Positions 44,947 to 54,301 are shown, numbered from the stretch's first letter. The stretch is DNA of 64,000 bases from Cupriavidus oxalaticus (GCF_004768545.1 NZ_CP038635.1:496001-560000), one strand, 5' to 3'. Numbers and translations: made by a program. The notes: a model not told the origin generated them from the letters alone.

Positions 44947-45627
44947 CGCGGCCACGGCCGGCTGGAATTTTTCCAGGCAATAACCCAGGCCGCGAACCGT
45001 GGCGATGCGGATGCCGCCCACCTCGATCTTCTTGCGCAGGCGGTGCACGTAGACCTCGATGGCATTGTTGCTGACTTCCTCGCCCCACTCGCACAGGTGG
45101 TCGACCAGCTGTTCCTTGGACACCAGCCGGCCGCAGCGCGTCAGCAGGATCTCCAGCAGGCCGATCTCGCGCGCCGACAGGTCGAGCATCTGTTCGTTCA
45201 GGTAGGCGATGCGGCCGACCTGGTCGAAGGCCAGCGGCCCGTGCCGCATCAGCGTGGCGCCGCCGCCGGCGCCGCGGCGCACCAGTGCGCGCACGCGCGC
45301 TTCCAGTTCGGACAGCGCGAACGGCTTGGCCATGTAGTCGTCCGCACCCAGGTCCAGGCCCTTGACGCGTTCGTCGACGCTGTCGGCCGCGGTCAGGATC
45401 AGCACCGGCAGCATCGCGCCGCGGGCGCGCAGGCGCTTGAGCACCTCCAGGCCGGACATGCGCGGCAGTCCCAGGTCCAGGATCAGCAGGTCGAAGGTCT
45501 GGGTCGACAGGGCGGAGTCGGCACCGAGCCCGTCGGCAACATGGTCGACGGCATAGCCAGAGTGACGTAACGAGCGCGTCAGGCCATCGGCCAGCGTGTC
45601 GTCATCTTCGGCGATCAGAATACGCAT
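44938..45627 (-). CDS. OmpR-family response regulator (TctD/QseB-like)
   Basis: Transcription factor paired with the kinase downstream. 229 residues from MRILIAEDDDTLADGLTRSL. Receiver features: acidic pocket AEDDD, phospho-Asp in FDLLILDLGLPRMSG, Lys in GADDYMAKPFALSE. The winged helix shows LSAREIGLLEILLTRCGRLV and NAIEVYVHRLRKKIEVGGIR. Divergent from recA. Probable targets are the linked DUF4212 or MHS transporter genes, by location only. Confidence 0.93.
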   Translation of the reverse strand: MRILIAEDDDTLADGLTRSLRHSGYAVDHVADGLGADSALSTQTFDLLILDLGLPRMSGLEVLKRLRARGAMLPVLILTAADSVDERVKGLDLGADDYMAKPFALSELEARVRALVRRGAGGGATLMRHGPLAFDQVGRIAYLNEQMLDLSAREIGLLEILLTRCGRLVSKEQLVDHLCEWGEEVSNNAIEVYVHRLRKKIEVGGIRIATVRGLGYCLEKFQPAVAAQH

Positions 45628-45693
45628 GGTTGTCTCCACCTGGCCGGCATAGCCGGACGCCCGCGGAATGGGCGCGATGGGGCTTGCCAAGCA

Positions 45694-45713
45694 TACTGTT
45701 TTTTTATACAGTA
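45694..45713. promoter_or_regulatory. LexA (SOS) box of recA
   Basis: TACTGT-TTTTTTAT-ACAGTA, a perfect CTGT-N8-ACAG palindrome with matching outer TA bases. It overlaps a plausible promoter: TTGCCA at 45684-45689 and TACAGT at 45707-45712, 17 bases apart. recA starts 153 bases downstream. Confidence 0.95.
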
Positions 45714-45866
45714 CCCGCACATTCCGCTGGGGCCGCCCGGGATGCTTCCTGAGTGATGCTTCCGGAATGGCGGCCGCGCAGACAGCCGGGCCGGCGCCGG
45801 AGCCGGCAAAAGCCGGTGCCGCGCCACATGCGGCCTATTTATACACCATTTGATTCAAGGACGACC

Positions 45867-46922
45867 ATGGACGACAAGAAGGCAGGTGCGGGCGTGAGCG
45901 CCGAGAAGCAGAAGGCGCTTGCCGCCGCGCTCTCCCAGATCGAGAAGCAGTTCGGCAAGGGCTCGATCATGCGCCTGGGCGACGGCGAGGTCGAGAAGGA
46001 CATCCAGGTGGTCTCCACCGGTTCGCTCGGCCTGGACATCGCGCTTGGCGTCGGCGGCCTGCCGCGCGGCCGCGTGGTCGAGATCTATGGTCCGGAATCG
46101 TCGGGCAAGACCACGCTGACGCTGCAGGTCGTGGCCGAAATGCAGAAGCTGGGCGGCACCTGCGCCTTTATCGACGCCGAGCACGCGCTGGATGTCAGCT
46201 ACGCCGGCAAGCTGGGCGTGAACGTCGGCGACCTGCTGATCTCGCAGCCGGACACCGGCGAGCAGGCGCTGGAAATCACCGACGCGCTGGTGCGCTCGGG
46301 CTCGATCGACCTGATCGTGATCGACTCGGTGGCGGCGCTGGTGCCCAAGGCCGAAATCGAAGGCGAAATGGGCGACTCGCTGCCCGGCCTGCAGGCCCGC
46401 CTGATGAGCCAGGCGCTGCGCAAGCTGACCGGCACCATCAAGCGCACCAACTGCCTGGTAATCTTCATCAACCAGATCCGCATGAAGATCGGCGTGATGT
46501 TCGGCTCGCCGGAAACCACCACCGGCGGCAATGCGCTGAAGTTCTACGCCTCGGTGCGCCTGGATATCCGCCGCATCGGCTCGATCAAGAAGGGCGACGA
46601 CGTCATCGGCAACGAGACCAAGGTCAAGGTGGTCAAGAACAAGGTCTCGCCGCCGTTCCGCGAAGCCTTCTTCGACATCCTGTACGGCCAGGGCATTTCC
46701 CGCCAGGGCGAGATCATCGACCTGGGCGTGGACGCCAAGATCGTCGAGAAGTCGGGCGCGTGGTACAGCTACAACGGCGACAAGATCGGCCAGGGCAAGG
46801 ACAACGCGCGCGAATACCTGCGCGAGAACCCGGACATCGCCGAAGAGATCGAGAACAAGGTGCGTGCCGCGCTGGGTGTGGCGCCGACCAACGTCGTGCC
46901 GGCCGAAGTGCTGGAAGACTGA
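45867..46922 (+). CDS. recA: Recombinase RecA
   Basis: DNA strand-exchange protein and co-protease for LexA self-cleavage. 351 residues from [20 protein letters not shown]. Walker [14 protein letters not shown], Walker [21 protein letters not shown], and loop L2 region [20 protein letters not shown] are all present. Under a perfect LexA box; followed by a terminator hairpin and then recX. The upstream open frame to 45753 is leader. Confidence 0.99.
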   Translation: MDDKKAGAGVSAEKQKALAAALSQIEKQFGKGSIMRLGDGEVEKDIQVVSTGSLGLDIALGVGGLPRGRVVEIYGPESSGKTTLTLQVVAEMQKLGGTCAFIDAEHALDVSYAGKLGVNVGDLLISQPDTGEQALEITDALVRSGSIDLIVIDSVAALVPKAEIEGEMGDSLPGLQARLMSQALRKLTGTIKRTNCLVIFINQIRMKIGVMFGSPETTTGGNALKFYASVRLDIRRIGSIKKGDDVIGNETKVKVVKNKVSPPFREAFFDILYGQGISRQGEIIDLGVDAKIVEKSGAWYSYNGDKIGQGKDNAREYLRENPDIAEEIENKVRAALGVAPTNVVPAEVLED

Positions 46923-46952
46923 GCGCCAGCCCGCCGCTGGAGCAACCGGAAG

Positions 46953-46984
46953 GGCCGGGGCATCGCCGATGCGCCGGCCTTTTT
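46953..46984 (+). terminator. Rho-independent terminator after recA
   Basis: Arms 46953-46964 and 46968-46979 pair at 11 of 12 positions around GCC, followed by five T. It lies between recA and recX; partial read-through would make RecX less abundant than RecA, as in other bacteria. Confidence 0.85.
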
Positions 46985-47017
46985 GTTTAGGCCCACGGTG
47001 GAAACTTCACGACCTCA

Positions 47018-47485
47018 ATGGCCACGCGTCCCCCCCTGTCCCTGAAGGCCCGCGCCGTCGGCTACCTGTCGCGCCGCGAGCACAGCCGCGCCGAGCTGGC
47101 GCGCAAGCTGGCGCCCCATGCCGAATCGCCGGAACAGCTCGAGCAGTTGCTCGATGCGCTCGAGCGCGAGAACTGGCTGTCCAACCAGCGCTTTGCCGAC
47201 AGCCTGGTCCATCGCCGCGGCGCCCGCTATGGCGCGGCCAGGGTGATGCAGGAAGCCAAGACCCACAAGCTGGACAGCGAACAGCTGGGCGAACTGCAGG
47301 AAAGGCTGCGCGCCACCGAGACCGAGCGCGCCCGCGAGGTCTGGCGCAAGCGTTTCGGCGTGCCGCCGGATACGCCGGAGGCACGTGCCAGGCAGATCCG
47401 ATTCATGGTGGCGCGGGGATTCTCCCGGGCGGTGGTCAGCAAGATCATCCAGGGCGCTGACGAAGCGTACGGCGACGACGACTGA
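47018..47485 (+). CDS. recX: Regulatory protein RecX
   Basis: Inhibitor of RecA filament extension and activity. 155 residues from MATRPPLSLKARAVGYLSRR. The family's three-helix repeats are recognisable in YLSRREHSRAELARKLAPHA, LSNQRFADSLVHRRGARYGA and FMVARGFSRAVVSKIIQGAD. It is directly downstream of recA after the terminator hairpin. Confidence 0.93.
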   Translation: MATRPPLSLKARAVGYLSRREHSRAELARKLAPHAESPEQLEQLLDALERENWLSNQRFADSLVHRRGARYGAARVMQEAKTHKLDSEQLGELQERLRATETERAREVWRKRFGVPPDTPEARARQIRFMVARGFSRAVVSKIIQGADEAYGDDD

Positions 47486-47692
47486 GCGTCTGTGTGCGGT
47501 AGTATCCGCATTCGTCGGTTCATTACCTGCACTGCAGTCAGGGTGTCATTGGCGCGCCGTTGCCCGACAATGCGGCGCGACAGTCGCCGCACAAGGATGT
47601 TCCCGGGCAAACCAGCGCGGCATGTTAAACTCCCCGGGTTATTCGGTGCTCCGGCGCCGCCGTTCCCAAGCCCCCAGTATTCCAGCCTGGCC

Positions 47693-48400
47693 ATGCCTCT
47701 GTCCCAGCCCGTCAACCGCTCCTTGCGCCATCGCCGTGCCATTACGGCCGAGGCGTACCAGAGAGAGGACGGCCTGTGGGATGTCGAGGTGCGCCTGACC
47801 GACACCAAGCCCCGCGACATCGCACTTGCCGGCGACCGTATCCGCCCGGTAGGCCAGCCCCTGCACGACCTGTGGCTGCGCGTCACGATCAACGAGGACA
47901 TGACGGTGCTGGATGCCGAGGCGTGCTCCGACTGGGTGCCGTACCCGTCGCAGTGCGACACCATCGGCCCGGCCTACCGCAAGCTGATCGGGCTGAACCT
48001 GCGCAAGGGCTTCCGCAAGGCCGTGCGCGAGCGCCTGGCCGGCATCAACGGCTGTTCCCACCTGACCGAAGCCGCCGGCGTGCTGCCCAGCACCGCGATC
48101 CAGGCGTTTGCCGGCGAAGTCATCAGTATCCGCGACAACGGCGAGGACGATCCGAATCCGGAGCCGCCCTATCAGTTGCACGGCTGCCACGCGCTGCGTT
48201 TCGACGGCGAGGTGGTTCGTGAGTTTTACCCGCGCTGGTATGGTCACCAGCCGACGCCCAAGGCAAGGGCCGAGGCCGCACCTGCCGTCGCAACCGCGCC
48301 TCGGGCGCCCGCCGTGGCCAATGGCGACCGCGGTGGTCAAGCCAACGACGACGGCAACGACGCTGTCCCGGCCGACAGGCCAACCGGCACTTCCGGCTGA
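47693..48400 (+). CDS. DUF2889 family protein
   Basis: Function unknown. 235 residues from [20 protein letters not shown]. The DUF2889 pattern is clear: [60 protein letters not shown] and [20 protein letters not shown], plus two cysteine contexts ([21 protein letters not shown]). The last 45 residues are Ala/Asp-rich and probably disordered. It precedes sucC by 91 bases; the frame upstream of 47693 is not family-like. Confidence 0.88.
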   Translation: MPLSQPVNRSLRHRRAITAEAYQREDGLWDVEVRLTDTKPRDIALAGDRIRPVGQPLHDLWLRVTINEDMTVLDAEACSDWVPYPSQCDTIGPAYRKLIGLNLRKGFRKAVRERLAGINGCSHLTEAAGVLPSTAIQAFAGEVISIRDNGEDDPNPEPPYQLHGCHALRFDGEVVREFYPRWYGHQPTPKARAEAAPAVATAPRAPAVANGDRGGQANDDGNDAVPADRPTGTSG

Positions 48401-48491
48401 TTCTCAGGATCAGCCAACCAGACGAGAGAGTTCGTCTCCTTTTTCAGATTTCTCCCTTCTACCTTTTACGCCTACCCGAAAGGAAACACGC

Positions 48492-49658
48492 ATGAATATC
48501 CATGAGTATCAAGGCAAGGAAATCCTGCGCAAATACAATGTGCCGGTTCCGCGCGGCATCCCCGCGTTCTCGGTTGACGAGGCCCTGAAGGCCGCAGAAC
48601 AGCTCGGCGGCCCGGTGTGGGTTGTCAAGGCGCAGATTCATGCGGGTGGCCGCGGCAAGGGCGGCGGCGTCAAGGTTGCCAAGAGCATCGAAGACGTCAA
48701 GACCTATGCGTCGAACATCCTGGGCATGCAGCTGGTCACGCACCAGACTGGCCCGGAAGGCAAGAAGGTCAACCGCCTGCTGATCGAAGAAGGCGCCGAC
48801 ATCAAGAAGGAACTGTACGTTTCGCTGGTGGTGGACCGCGTTTCGCAGAAGATCGCGCTGATGGCGTCGAGCGAAGGCGGCATGGACATCGAAGAAGTCG
48901 CTGCCCACACCCCGGAAAAGATCCACACCCTGATCATCGAGCCGTCGACCGGCCTGACCGACGCTGACGCCGACGACATCGCCCGCAAGATCGGCGTGCC
49001 CGACGCGAGCGTGGCGCAAGCCCGCCAGGCCCTGCAAGGCCTGTACAAGGCGTTCTACGACACCGACGCCTCGCTGGCCGAAATCAACCCGCTGATCCTG
49101 ACCGGCGACGGCAAGGTCATCGCGCTGGACGCCAAGTTCAACTTCGACTCGAACGCGCTGTTCCGTCACCCGGAAATCGTCGCCTACCGCGACCTGGATG
49201 AAGAAGACGCCAACGAAATCGAAGCCTCGAAGTTCGACCTGGCCTACATCTCGCTGGACGGCAACATCGGCTGCCTGGTGAACGGCGCCGGCCTGGCCAT
49301 GGCCACCATGGACACCATCAAGCTGTTCGGCGGCGAGCCGGCCAACTTCCTCGACGTGGGCGGCGGTGCCACCACCGAGAAGGTGACCGAAGCCTTCAAG
49401 CTGATGCTGAGCAACAAGAACGTGCAGGCCATCCTGGTCAACATCTTCGGCGGCATCATGCGTTGCGACGTGATCGCCGAAGGCGTGATCTCCGCTTCCA
49501 AGGCCGTGCACCTGACGGTGCCGCTGGTCGTGCGCATGAAGGGCACCAACGAAGACCTCGGCAAGAAGATGCTGGCCGAGTCGGGCCTGCCCATCATCTC
49601 GGCCGACACGATGGAAGAAGCCGCCCAGAAGGTGGTGGCCGCTGCCGCTGGCAAGTAA
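48492..49658 (+). CDS. sucC: Succinate--CoA ligase (ADP-forming) beta subunit
   Basis: TCA-cycle enzyme subunit with an ATP-grasp domain. 388 residues, [20 protein letters not shown] at the start. Seen: [20 protein letters not shown] (nucleotide binding), [20 protein letters not shown], and the C-terminal CoA-ligase domain with [13 protein letters not shown] and [17 protein letters not shown] ribosome site AAAGGAAAC precedes it. Forms an operon with sucD 99 bases later. Confidence 0.98.
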   Translation: MNIHEYQGKEILRKYNVPVPRGIPAFSVDEALKAAEQLGGPVWVVKAQIHAGGRGKGGGVKVAKSIEDVKTYASNILGMQLVTHQTGPEGKKVNRLLIEEGADIKKELYVSLVVDRVSQKIALMASSEGGMDIEEVAAHTPEKIHTLIIEPSTGLTDADADDIARKIGVPDASVAQARQALQGLYKAFYDTDASLAEINPLILTGDGKVIALDAKFNFDSNALFRHPEIVAYRDLDEEDANEIEASKFDLAYISLDGNIGCLVNGAGLAMATMDTIKLFGGEPANFLDVGGGATTEKVTEAFKLMLSNKNVQAILVNIFGGIMRCDVIAEGVISASKAVHLTVPLVVRMKGTNEDLGKKMLAESGLPIISADTMEEAAQKVVAAAAGK

Positions 49659-49757
49659 GCCGTCGCACGAACGCAACCATACGCGAACGCGAGCGGTGCG
49701 CTGGCGCTCTATTGAGCTCCCGCGCGCGCCGCTCGTAGCCAAGCAAAGGATTACAGC

Positions 49758-50639
49758 ATGTCGATTCTGATCAACAAAGACACCAAGGTCATCACCCAGG
49801 GCATCACCGGCAAGACCGGCCAGTTCCACACCCGTGGCTGCCGCGACTACGCCAACGGCAAGAACGCCTTCGTCGCAGGCGTGAACCCCAAGAAGGCCGG
49901 CGAAGACTTCGAAGGCATTCCCATCTACGCCAGCGTCAAGGACGCCAAGGCCCAGACCGGCGCAACCGTGTCGGTCATCTACGTGCCGCCCGCAGGCGCC
50001 GCTGCCGCGATCTGGGAAGCCGTTGACGCCGACCTGGACCTGGTGGTCTGCATTACCGAAGGCATCCCCGTGCGCGACATGATGGAAGTCAAGGACCGCA
50101 TGCGCCGCGAGAACAAGAAGACCCTGCTGCTGGGGCCGAACTGCCCGGGCCTGATCACGCCGGACGAAATCAAGATCGGCATCATGCCGGGCCACATCCA
50201 CAAGAAGGGCCGCATCGGCGTGGTGTCGCGCTCGGGCACCCTGACGTACGAAGCCGTGGGCCAGCTGACCGCGCTGGGCCTGGGCCAGTCGTCGGCTGTC
50301 GGCATCGGTGGCGACCCCATCAACGGCCTGAAGCACATCGACGTGATGAAGATGTTCAACGACGATCCGGAAACGGACGCCGTGGTCATGATCGGTGAGA
50401 TCGGCGGTCCGGACGAAGCCAACGCGGCCAACTGGATCAAGGACAACATGAAGAAGCCGGTGGTTGGCTTCATCGCTGGCGTGACCGCGCCTCCGGGCAA
50501 GCGGATGGGCCACGCCGGCGCGCTGATCTCGGGCGGTGCCGACACCGCCCAGGCCAAGCTGGAAATCATGGAAGCCTGCGGTATCAAGGTGACCAAGAAC
50601 CCGTCGGAGATGGGCCGCCTGCTGAAGGCGATGCTGTAA
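49758..50639 (+). CDS. sucD: Succinate--CoA ligase alpha subunit
   Basis: Partner of SucC in succinyl-CoA/succinate interconversion. 293 residues. CoA-binding domain starts SILINKDTKVITQGITGKTG; LLGPNCPGLITPDEIKIGIM and the phospho-His motif MGHAGALISGGADTAQAKLE are typical. Followed by a strong terminator at 50685-50716, which ends the sucCD operon. Confidence 0.98.
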   Translation: MSILINKDTKVITQGITGKTGQFHTRGCRDYANGKNAFVAGVNPKKAGEDFEGIPIYASVKDAKAQTGATVSVIYVPPAGAAAAIWEAVDADLDLVVCITEGIPVRDMMEVKDRMRRENKKTLLLGPNCPGLITPDEIKIGIMPGHIHKKGRIGVVSRSGTLTYEAVGQLTALGLGQSSAVGIGGDPINGLKHIDVMKMFNDDPETDAVVMIGEIGGPDEANAANWIKDNMKKPVVGFIAGVTAPPGKRMGHAGALISGGADTAQAKLEIMEACGIKVTKNPSEMGRLLKAML

Positions 50640-50684
50640 GGTCCTGCTTGCCGTTCCCGCTGTGGCGGGAATGACAGACTAGTG

Positions 50685-50716
50685 ATGCCCCCGCCATCGG
50701 CGGGGGCATTGTTTTT
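50685..50716 (+). terminator. Rho-independent terminator of sucCD
   Basis: Perfect 11-bp stem (50685-50695 and 50699-50709) with a 3-base loop followed by TGTTTTT. A smaller hairpin (TTCCCGC/GCGGGAA) precedes it at 50654-50671. Confidence 0.93.
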
Positions 50717-50752
50717 GCGGCGGGTGATCCCGGCGCCGTGAAAGCCCCGAAA

Positions 50753-50775
50753 GATTACAGGATTGAAATGTAATC
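50753..50775. promoter_or_regulatory. GATTACA-N9-TGTAATC dyad upstream of the TerC-family gene
   Basis: A perfect 7-bp inverted repeat with 9-base spacer, 118 bases before the GTG start, in an otherwise gene-free leader. It looks like a regulator site. A second dyad (CATCCGA/TCGGATG, 50817-50837) lies closer to the gene and may fold in the mRNA. Confidence 0.45.
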
Positions 50776-50892
50776 GAAAGGTTCGTGGGTTAAACAGTCA
50801 TGCCTGCGCTTTCAGACATCCGAACACCCGTCGGATGACGGGGCGCGCCAGTACATAAAACCGCCACCACATAGAACTCGAGGAGCCTCCCA

Positions 50893-51588
50893 GTGGAACT
50901 GCTGTCTTCCACCACTTTCTGGATTGCGTTGGGATCGATCATCCTGACCAACATCGTCCTGTCCGGCGACAACGCGGTGGTGATCGCGCTCGCCTCGCGC
51001 AACCTGCCGCCCGCCCAGCAGAAGAAGGCCATCTTCTGGGGCAGCGCCGCCGCCATCATCATGCGCGTGGTGCTGACCGTGGCCGCGGTCAAGCTGCTGA
51101 GCCTGCCGTACCTGAAGATCGTCGGCGCCGTGCTGCTGGTCTATATCGGCGTGCAACTGCTGACCGGCGATGACGACGAGGAAGGCCACGACGGCAAGGA
51201 CAATATCTGGGCCGCCATCCGCACCATCCTGATCGCCGACCTGGTGATGTCGCTCGACAACGTGGTCGCCGTGGCCGCCGCCGCGCAGAAGGGCCCCGAA
51301 GGCAGCCAGCTGATGCTGCTGATCATCGGCCTGGGCCTGTCGATCCCGCTGATCGTGTTCGGCAGCACGCTGCTGCTCAAGGTGATGGAGCGCTTCCCGG
51401 TCATCATCGTGCTGGGTGCGGCGCTGCTGGGCTACCTGGCTGGCGAGATGCTGGTCAGCGATCCGGTCGATGCGGCCTGGTTTGAAGTGCATGTGCCGCA
51501 TGCCCACCTGGTGTTTGGTGCGGCTGGTGCGATCCTGGTGGTGATCATCGGCAAGTTGCTGAGCCGCCGGGCCGCGCAGACGGCCTGA
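50893..51588 (+). CDS. TerC/Alx-family integral membrane protein
   Basis: Probable metal-ion (manganese) exporter or membrane-protein assembly factor of the TerC family. 231 residues, GTG start after the ribosome site GAGGAG. Hallmark Asp-Asn pairs within helices: VLSGDNAVVIALASRNLP and VMSLDNVVAVAAAA. About seven helices. No manganese riboswitch of the yybP-ykoY type was recognised upstream. Ends at a terminator before pilA. Confidence 0.92.
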   Translation: MELLSSTTFWIALGSIILTNIVLSGDNAVVIALASRNLPPAQQKKAIFWGSAAAIIMRVVLTVAAVKLLSLPYLKIVGAVLLVYIGVQLLTGDDDEEGHDGKDNIWAAIRTILIADLVMSLDNVVAVAAAAQKGPEGSQLMLLIIGLGLSIPLIVFGSTLLLKVMERFPVIIVLGAALLGYLAGEMLVSDPVDAAWFEVHVPHAHLVFGAAGAILVVIIGKLLSRRAAQTA

Positions 51589-51606
51589 CGGGGTACTGCA
51601 TCGCAA

Positions 51607-51632
51607 GGGCGGCCGGGTGGCCGCCCTTTTTT
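51607..51632 (+). terminator. Rho-independent terminator of the TerC-family gene
   Basis: GGGCGGCC/GGCCGCCC (51607-51614 and 51619-51626) with loop GGGT, then six T. Confidence 0.95.
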
Positions 51633-51660
51633 GTTGCTCTCTTGGCAGACGTCCCTGTCG

Positions 51661-51696
51661 GTGCGATATCCAACTAACTCATGTGAGTGATCGCAC
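51661..51696. promoter_or_regulatory. Nested dyad upstream of pilA
   Basis: Outer arms GTGCGAT (51661-51667) and ATCGCAC (51690-51696) enclose an inner ACTCA-TG-TGAGT. The stretch CAACTAACTCAT at 51671-51682 equals 12 bases of the reverse complement of the dyad ahead of suyA. Could be a regulator site for pilA or chance. Confidence 0.35.
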
Positions 51697-51790
51697 ATTT
51701 TGTCGCTTCGGCAGGTGGTAGCGCCGCCATGTGACAAAATTTGGCGCATGCGCAGGGGCTTTCCACTCCCGGGTGACGGAATTTGTCGCT
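51697..51790 (+). promoter_or_regulatory. Repeated TTTGTCGC/GTGACAAA motifs upstream of the pilA promoter
   Basis: TTTTGTCGCTT at 51698-51708, GTGACAAAATT at 51731-51741 (inverse orientation) and ATTTGTCGCTT at 51781-51791. They lie 30-120 bases upstream of the sigma-54 promoter, where an enhancer-binding protein such as PilR would bind. Confidence 0.5.
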
Positions 51791-51819
51791 TTTTGCCCCC
51801 TGCGGACGGGGTATATGGC

Positions 51820-51835
51820 TGGCACGCTTACTGCT
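51820..51835 (+). promoter_or_regulatory. Sigma-54 promoter of pilA
   Basis: TGGCACG-CTTA-CTGCT matches the consensus TGGCACG-N4-TTGCW except one base, with GG and GC at the correct 12-base distance. About 70 bases before the pilA ATG. Type IV pilin genes are RpoN/PilSR-dependent in Pseudomonas. Confidence 0.85.
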
Positions 51836-51904
51836 GAATAGGCCCCGCGTCACGAAACCGAAGACGTGCAACGCTTAACCAAAATCTCTTCGAGGGGTCA
51901 AATC

Positions 51905-52396
51905 ATGCAACGGGTACAACTGAAGAAACTGGGCCGTCGTGTCCAGAAGGGCTTTACGCTGATCGAACTGATGATCGTGGTGGCGATCATTGGTATTTTG
52001 GCGGCGATTGCGATTCCGCAGTATCAGGACTATGTGACGCGTAGCCGGTGGGCGAGCCCGATTTCGCAAGTCGCGCCATTGAAGCAGGCAATTGCCCAGT
52101 GTGCGCAAGTATCCGGTGGTGTTCTGACAACCTGTGACAGCATTGGTGAACTTACTACGGCTACGGGCTATCCGGCATTGCCTGCGCCGGCTGGGGTGAC
52201 CTTGACTTTTGGTGATGGTGCCACGACAGTGGCTACCGCTACTCAAATTGATATTGAGCTGACTGCCACTGCTGCCAACTTGGGTTCGGGAGTTGGTTGC
52301 ATCGTTACTCTCCGCGGCGTCAGCAATGCGAATGCGATCGTTTGGACCGGGATCACGTCTGGCGGCACCTGCACGCGCGCTCAGACCGGTGTATAA
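51905..52396 (+). CDS. pilA: Type IV major pilin PilA
   Basis: Structural subunit of the type IVa pilus. 163 residues from [20 protein letters not shown]. Prepilin peptidase site: [19 protein letters not shown], with Glu5 of the mature protein present. C-terminal disulfide region between [10 protein letters not shown] and [10 protein letters not shown]. The leader (15 residues) is rather long. The part after the conserved N-terminal helix is visibly lower in GC than flanking genes (for example around 52110-52290), suggesting a variable or exchanged domain. Preceded by a sigma-54 promoter and followed by a terminator. Confidence 0.96.
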   Translation: MQRVQLKKLGRRVQKGFTLIELMIVVAIIGILAAIAIPQYQDYVTRSRWASPISQVAPLKQAIAQCAQVSGGVLTTCDSIGELTTATGYPALPAPAGVTLTFGDGATTVATATQIDIELTATAANLGSGVGCIVTLRGVSNANAIVWTGITSGGTCTRAQTGV

Positions 52397-52419
52397 GCGA
52401 GCCGGTCGAGTTGAAAGAG

Positions 52420-52439
52420 AGCGCCTTCGGGCGCTTTTT
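52420..52439 (+). terminator. Rho-independent terminator after pilA
   Basis: AGCGCC/GGCGCT with a TTCG loop (52420-52435) and five T. Separates the highly expressed pilin from the downstream glycosylation gene. Confidence 0.88.
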
Positions 52440-52491
52440 CTTTACCTACGCCCCAGGCTATCATGCGCCTTTCCCTCAAACAGGCGCCTAA

Positions 52492-54300
52492 ATGCCGCCG
52501 TACCGGCCAAGCATCCCGTCGGCTGCTCTAATCGCAGCAATCGTCTTCCCGCTGCTAGTCTCCCGGCACACGCTGCCACTTGCGACGTTCTACGGCGAAT
52601 GGACTGCCGCGTGCTGTGCGATCTCTCTAATCGCGTTCCTGGCTCTGCGCAAGCCCACTACACCAGCAACGGACGCGGCGATTTCGCTGCCATGGGTAGC
52701 CTTGCTATTCTGCTGGCTCGCCGCTGTCGGCCTGACGCGCACCGCCCTCGGCCACGCCGATATCACCGGCAGCGCGACCCTCACTGTCCTGACCCTGTTC
52801 CTCGGCGCAGCGGTGACATGCGCCGCATGGTCATACCGCCGCAGTCAAGCATCCGAGACGCTCAACGCCGGCGACACCCTGGCCATCGCCTTCCTGATCG
52901 CCGGCCTGCTCGGCACCGTCACACAGTGGGTCCAGCTCTTCCATCTCGAGCGCAGCACCTTCGGCCTCGTGTCCACCTACTTCTACGACGACAACCGCCG
53001 CCTGTGGGGCAACCTGAACCAGCCCAATCACCAGGCCACCGTGCACGGCCTCGCACTGGTTGCGTCAGTCTGGCTGGCATCGCGCGGCAGGCTGCGTTTC
53101 CCGATGTGGCTGGTAGCGGTAGCACTGCTGGAGAGCGGCATCGTGCTATCGGGATCGCGCACCGGCGTGCTGCATGTTGGTCTTGCCGCGCTCTACGCGC
53201 TGGTTGCTGCCTGGCTGGCACGCGGCACGCTGCGCGAGACGGATCCGATGCGGCGTACGACCGGACTGCTGGTGGCCGCGGCCGCCATGATCGTGATGCT
53301 GCTGGTGCTGCAGCCAGCGATCCGCGCCGCCGGCCAGCTGCTCGACTGGCGCTTGTTCGACACCATCGCGCAACTGGAAGCCGAAGACCAGATGTCCGCA
53401 CGTGGCGCGCTATGGTCGCATGCATTGGCGATGTTCCGCGCGCATCCATGGCTCGGTGTCGGCTGGGGCGAATTCGGCTGGGCGCAATTCACCCAGTTGC
53501 CGCAGGTCGGCGTGAAGGTGGAGATGTCCCTGCATGCGCATAACGCTGTGCTAGACCTGCTGGCCAAGACCGGCGTCGCGGGCACGCTCGGCGTCGCGCT
53601 GATTCTCGCAGCGTGGCTATGGCGCGTGGTGCGGGCGCGGCTCTGGCAGGCAGAAAACGGCGAGCGCCGTGAAGCGGTGCTGATGCTGACGTGGCTGGCG
53701 ATGCTCTGCGCGCATTCGATGCTCGAATACCCGCTGCACTACCTGTACTTCTTCCTGCCGTTCTGTTTCCTGCTGGGCTGGCTCGAGCCTGCCGCCGCCG
53801 GACCATGGCGCGTCCCGGTCAGTGTGGCGAAGGGTCTCAGCGTGGCTTGCATTGCGATTGCCGCTGCCATCCTGGCAACCATGTGGCATGACTACCGCCG
53901 CGCCGAAGCACGCGAATACGCGGCCAGCGAAACCCGCAACACCTTGCCGATGCCGCGCTTCTGGTTCCGCCAGCATGCGCAGGCCGATGCCGCGGGCCTG
54001 GCCGTCATCACGCCGCAGAACGCAGCGCAACTGCTGCCCGCGCATATCGCCGCGGTGCACTTGCTGCCGACTCCCACGATGATCGCGCGCACGGCGTGGC
54101 TGCTCGCGCTGACCGGCGATGCCGCGCAAGGCCGGCTGTGGATGGAGCGGTTGCGCTGGTACTACCTGGGCGATGAAGCGACGCAATACGCCGAGATCGC
54201 CAAGGCATGCCGCGAGTTGTCCGAGGGCGAGCGCCCGCAGGCGTTCTGCGCCTGGGTCACCGATCGCTCGCGCCGGTTCTCCGCGTGGGGACGCAACTGA
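52492..54300 (+). CDS. pglL: PglL-type pilin O-oligosaccharyltransferase (Wzy/WaaL superfamily)
   Basis: Inner-membrane enzyme that transfers a lipid-linked glycan to pilin or other proteins in the periplasm. 602 residues with about 12 helices. Seen: WGNLNQPNHQATVHGLALVA (family His block in a periplasmic loop), SGSRTGVLHVGLAALYALVA, HAHNAVLDLLAKTGVAGTLG and MLEYPLHYLYFFLPFCFLLG, then a soluble C-terminal Wzy_C_2-like region (YRRAEAREYAASETRN onward). Its place directly after pilA, as for pilin ligases in Neisseria-like and Pseudomonas systems, supports pilin as substrate. Confidence 0.88.
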   Translation: MPPYRPSIPSAALIAAIVFPLLVSRHTLPLATFYGEWTAACCAISLIAFLALRKPTTPATDAAISLPWVALLFCWLAAVGLTRTALGHADITGSATLTVLTLFLGAAVTCAAWSYRRSQASETLNAGDTLAIAFLIAGLLGTVTQWVQLFHLERSTFGLVSTYFYDDNRRLWGNLNQPNHQATVHGLALVASVWLASRGRLRFPMWLVAVALLESGIVLSGSRTGVLHVGLAALYALVAAWLARGTLRETDPMRRTTGLLVAAAAMIVMLLVLQPAIRAAGQLLDWRLFDTIAQLEAEDQMSARGALWSHALAMFRAHPWLGVGWGEFGWAQFTQLPQVGVKVEMSLHAHNAVLDLLAKTGVAGTLGVALILAAWLWRVVRARLWQAENGERREAVLMLTWLAMLCAHSMLEYPLHYLYFFLPFCFLLGWLEPAAAGPWRVPVSVAKGLSVACIAIAAAILATMWHDYRRAEAREYAASETRNTLPMPRFWFRQHAQADAAGLAVITPQNAAQLLPAHIAAVHLLPTPTMIARTAWLLALTGDAAQGRLWMERLRWYYLGDEATQYAEIAKACRELSEGERPQAFCAWVTDRSRRFSAWGRN

Positions 54301-54301
54301 C

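Noticed and set aside
48459..50513. Antisense open frame opposite sucC and sucD
   Set aside because: sucCD coding on the other strand is certain; this is a by-product of codon bias.
50801..50839. 12-codon leader peptide ahead of the TerC-family gene
   Set aside because: Too short, no ribosome site, and no regulatory codon run; probably chance.
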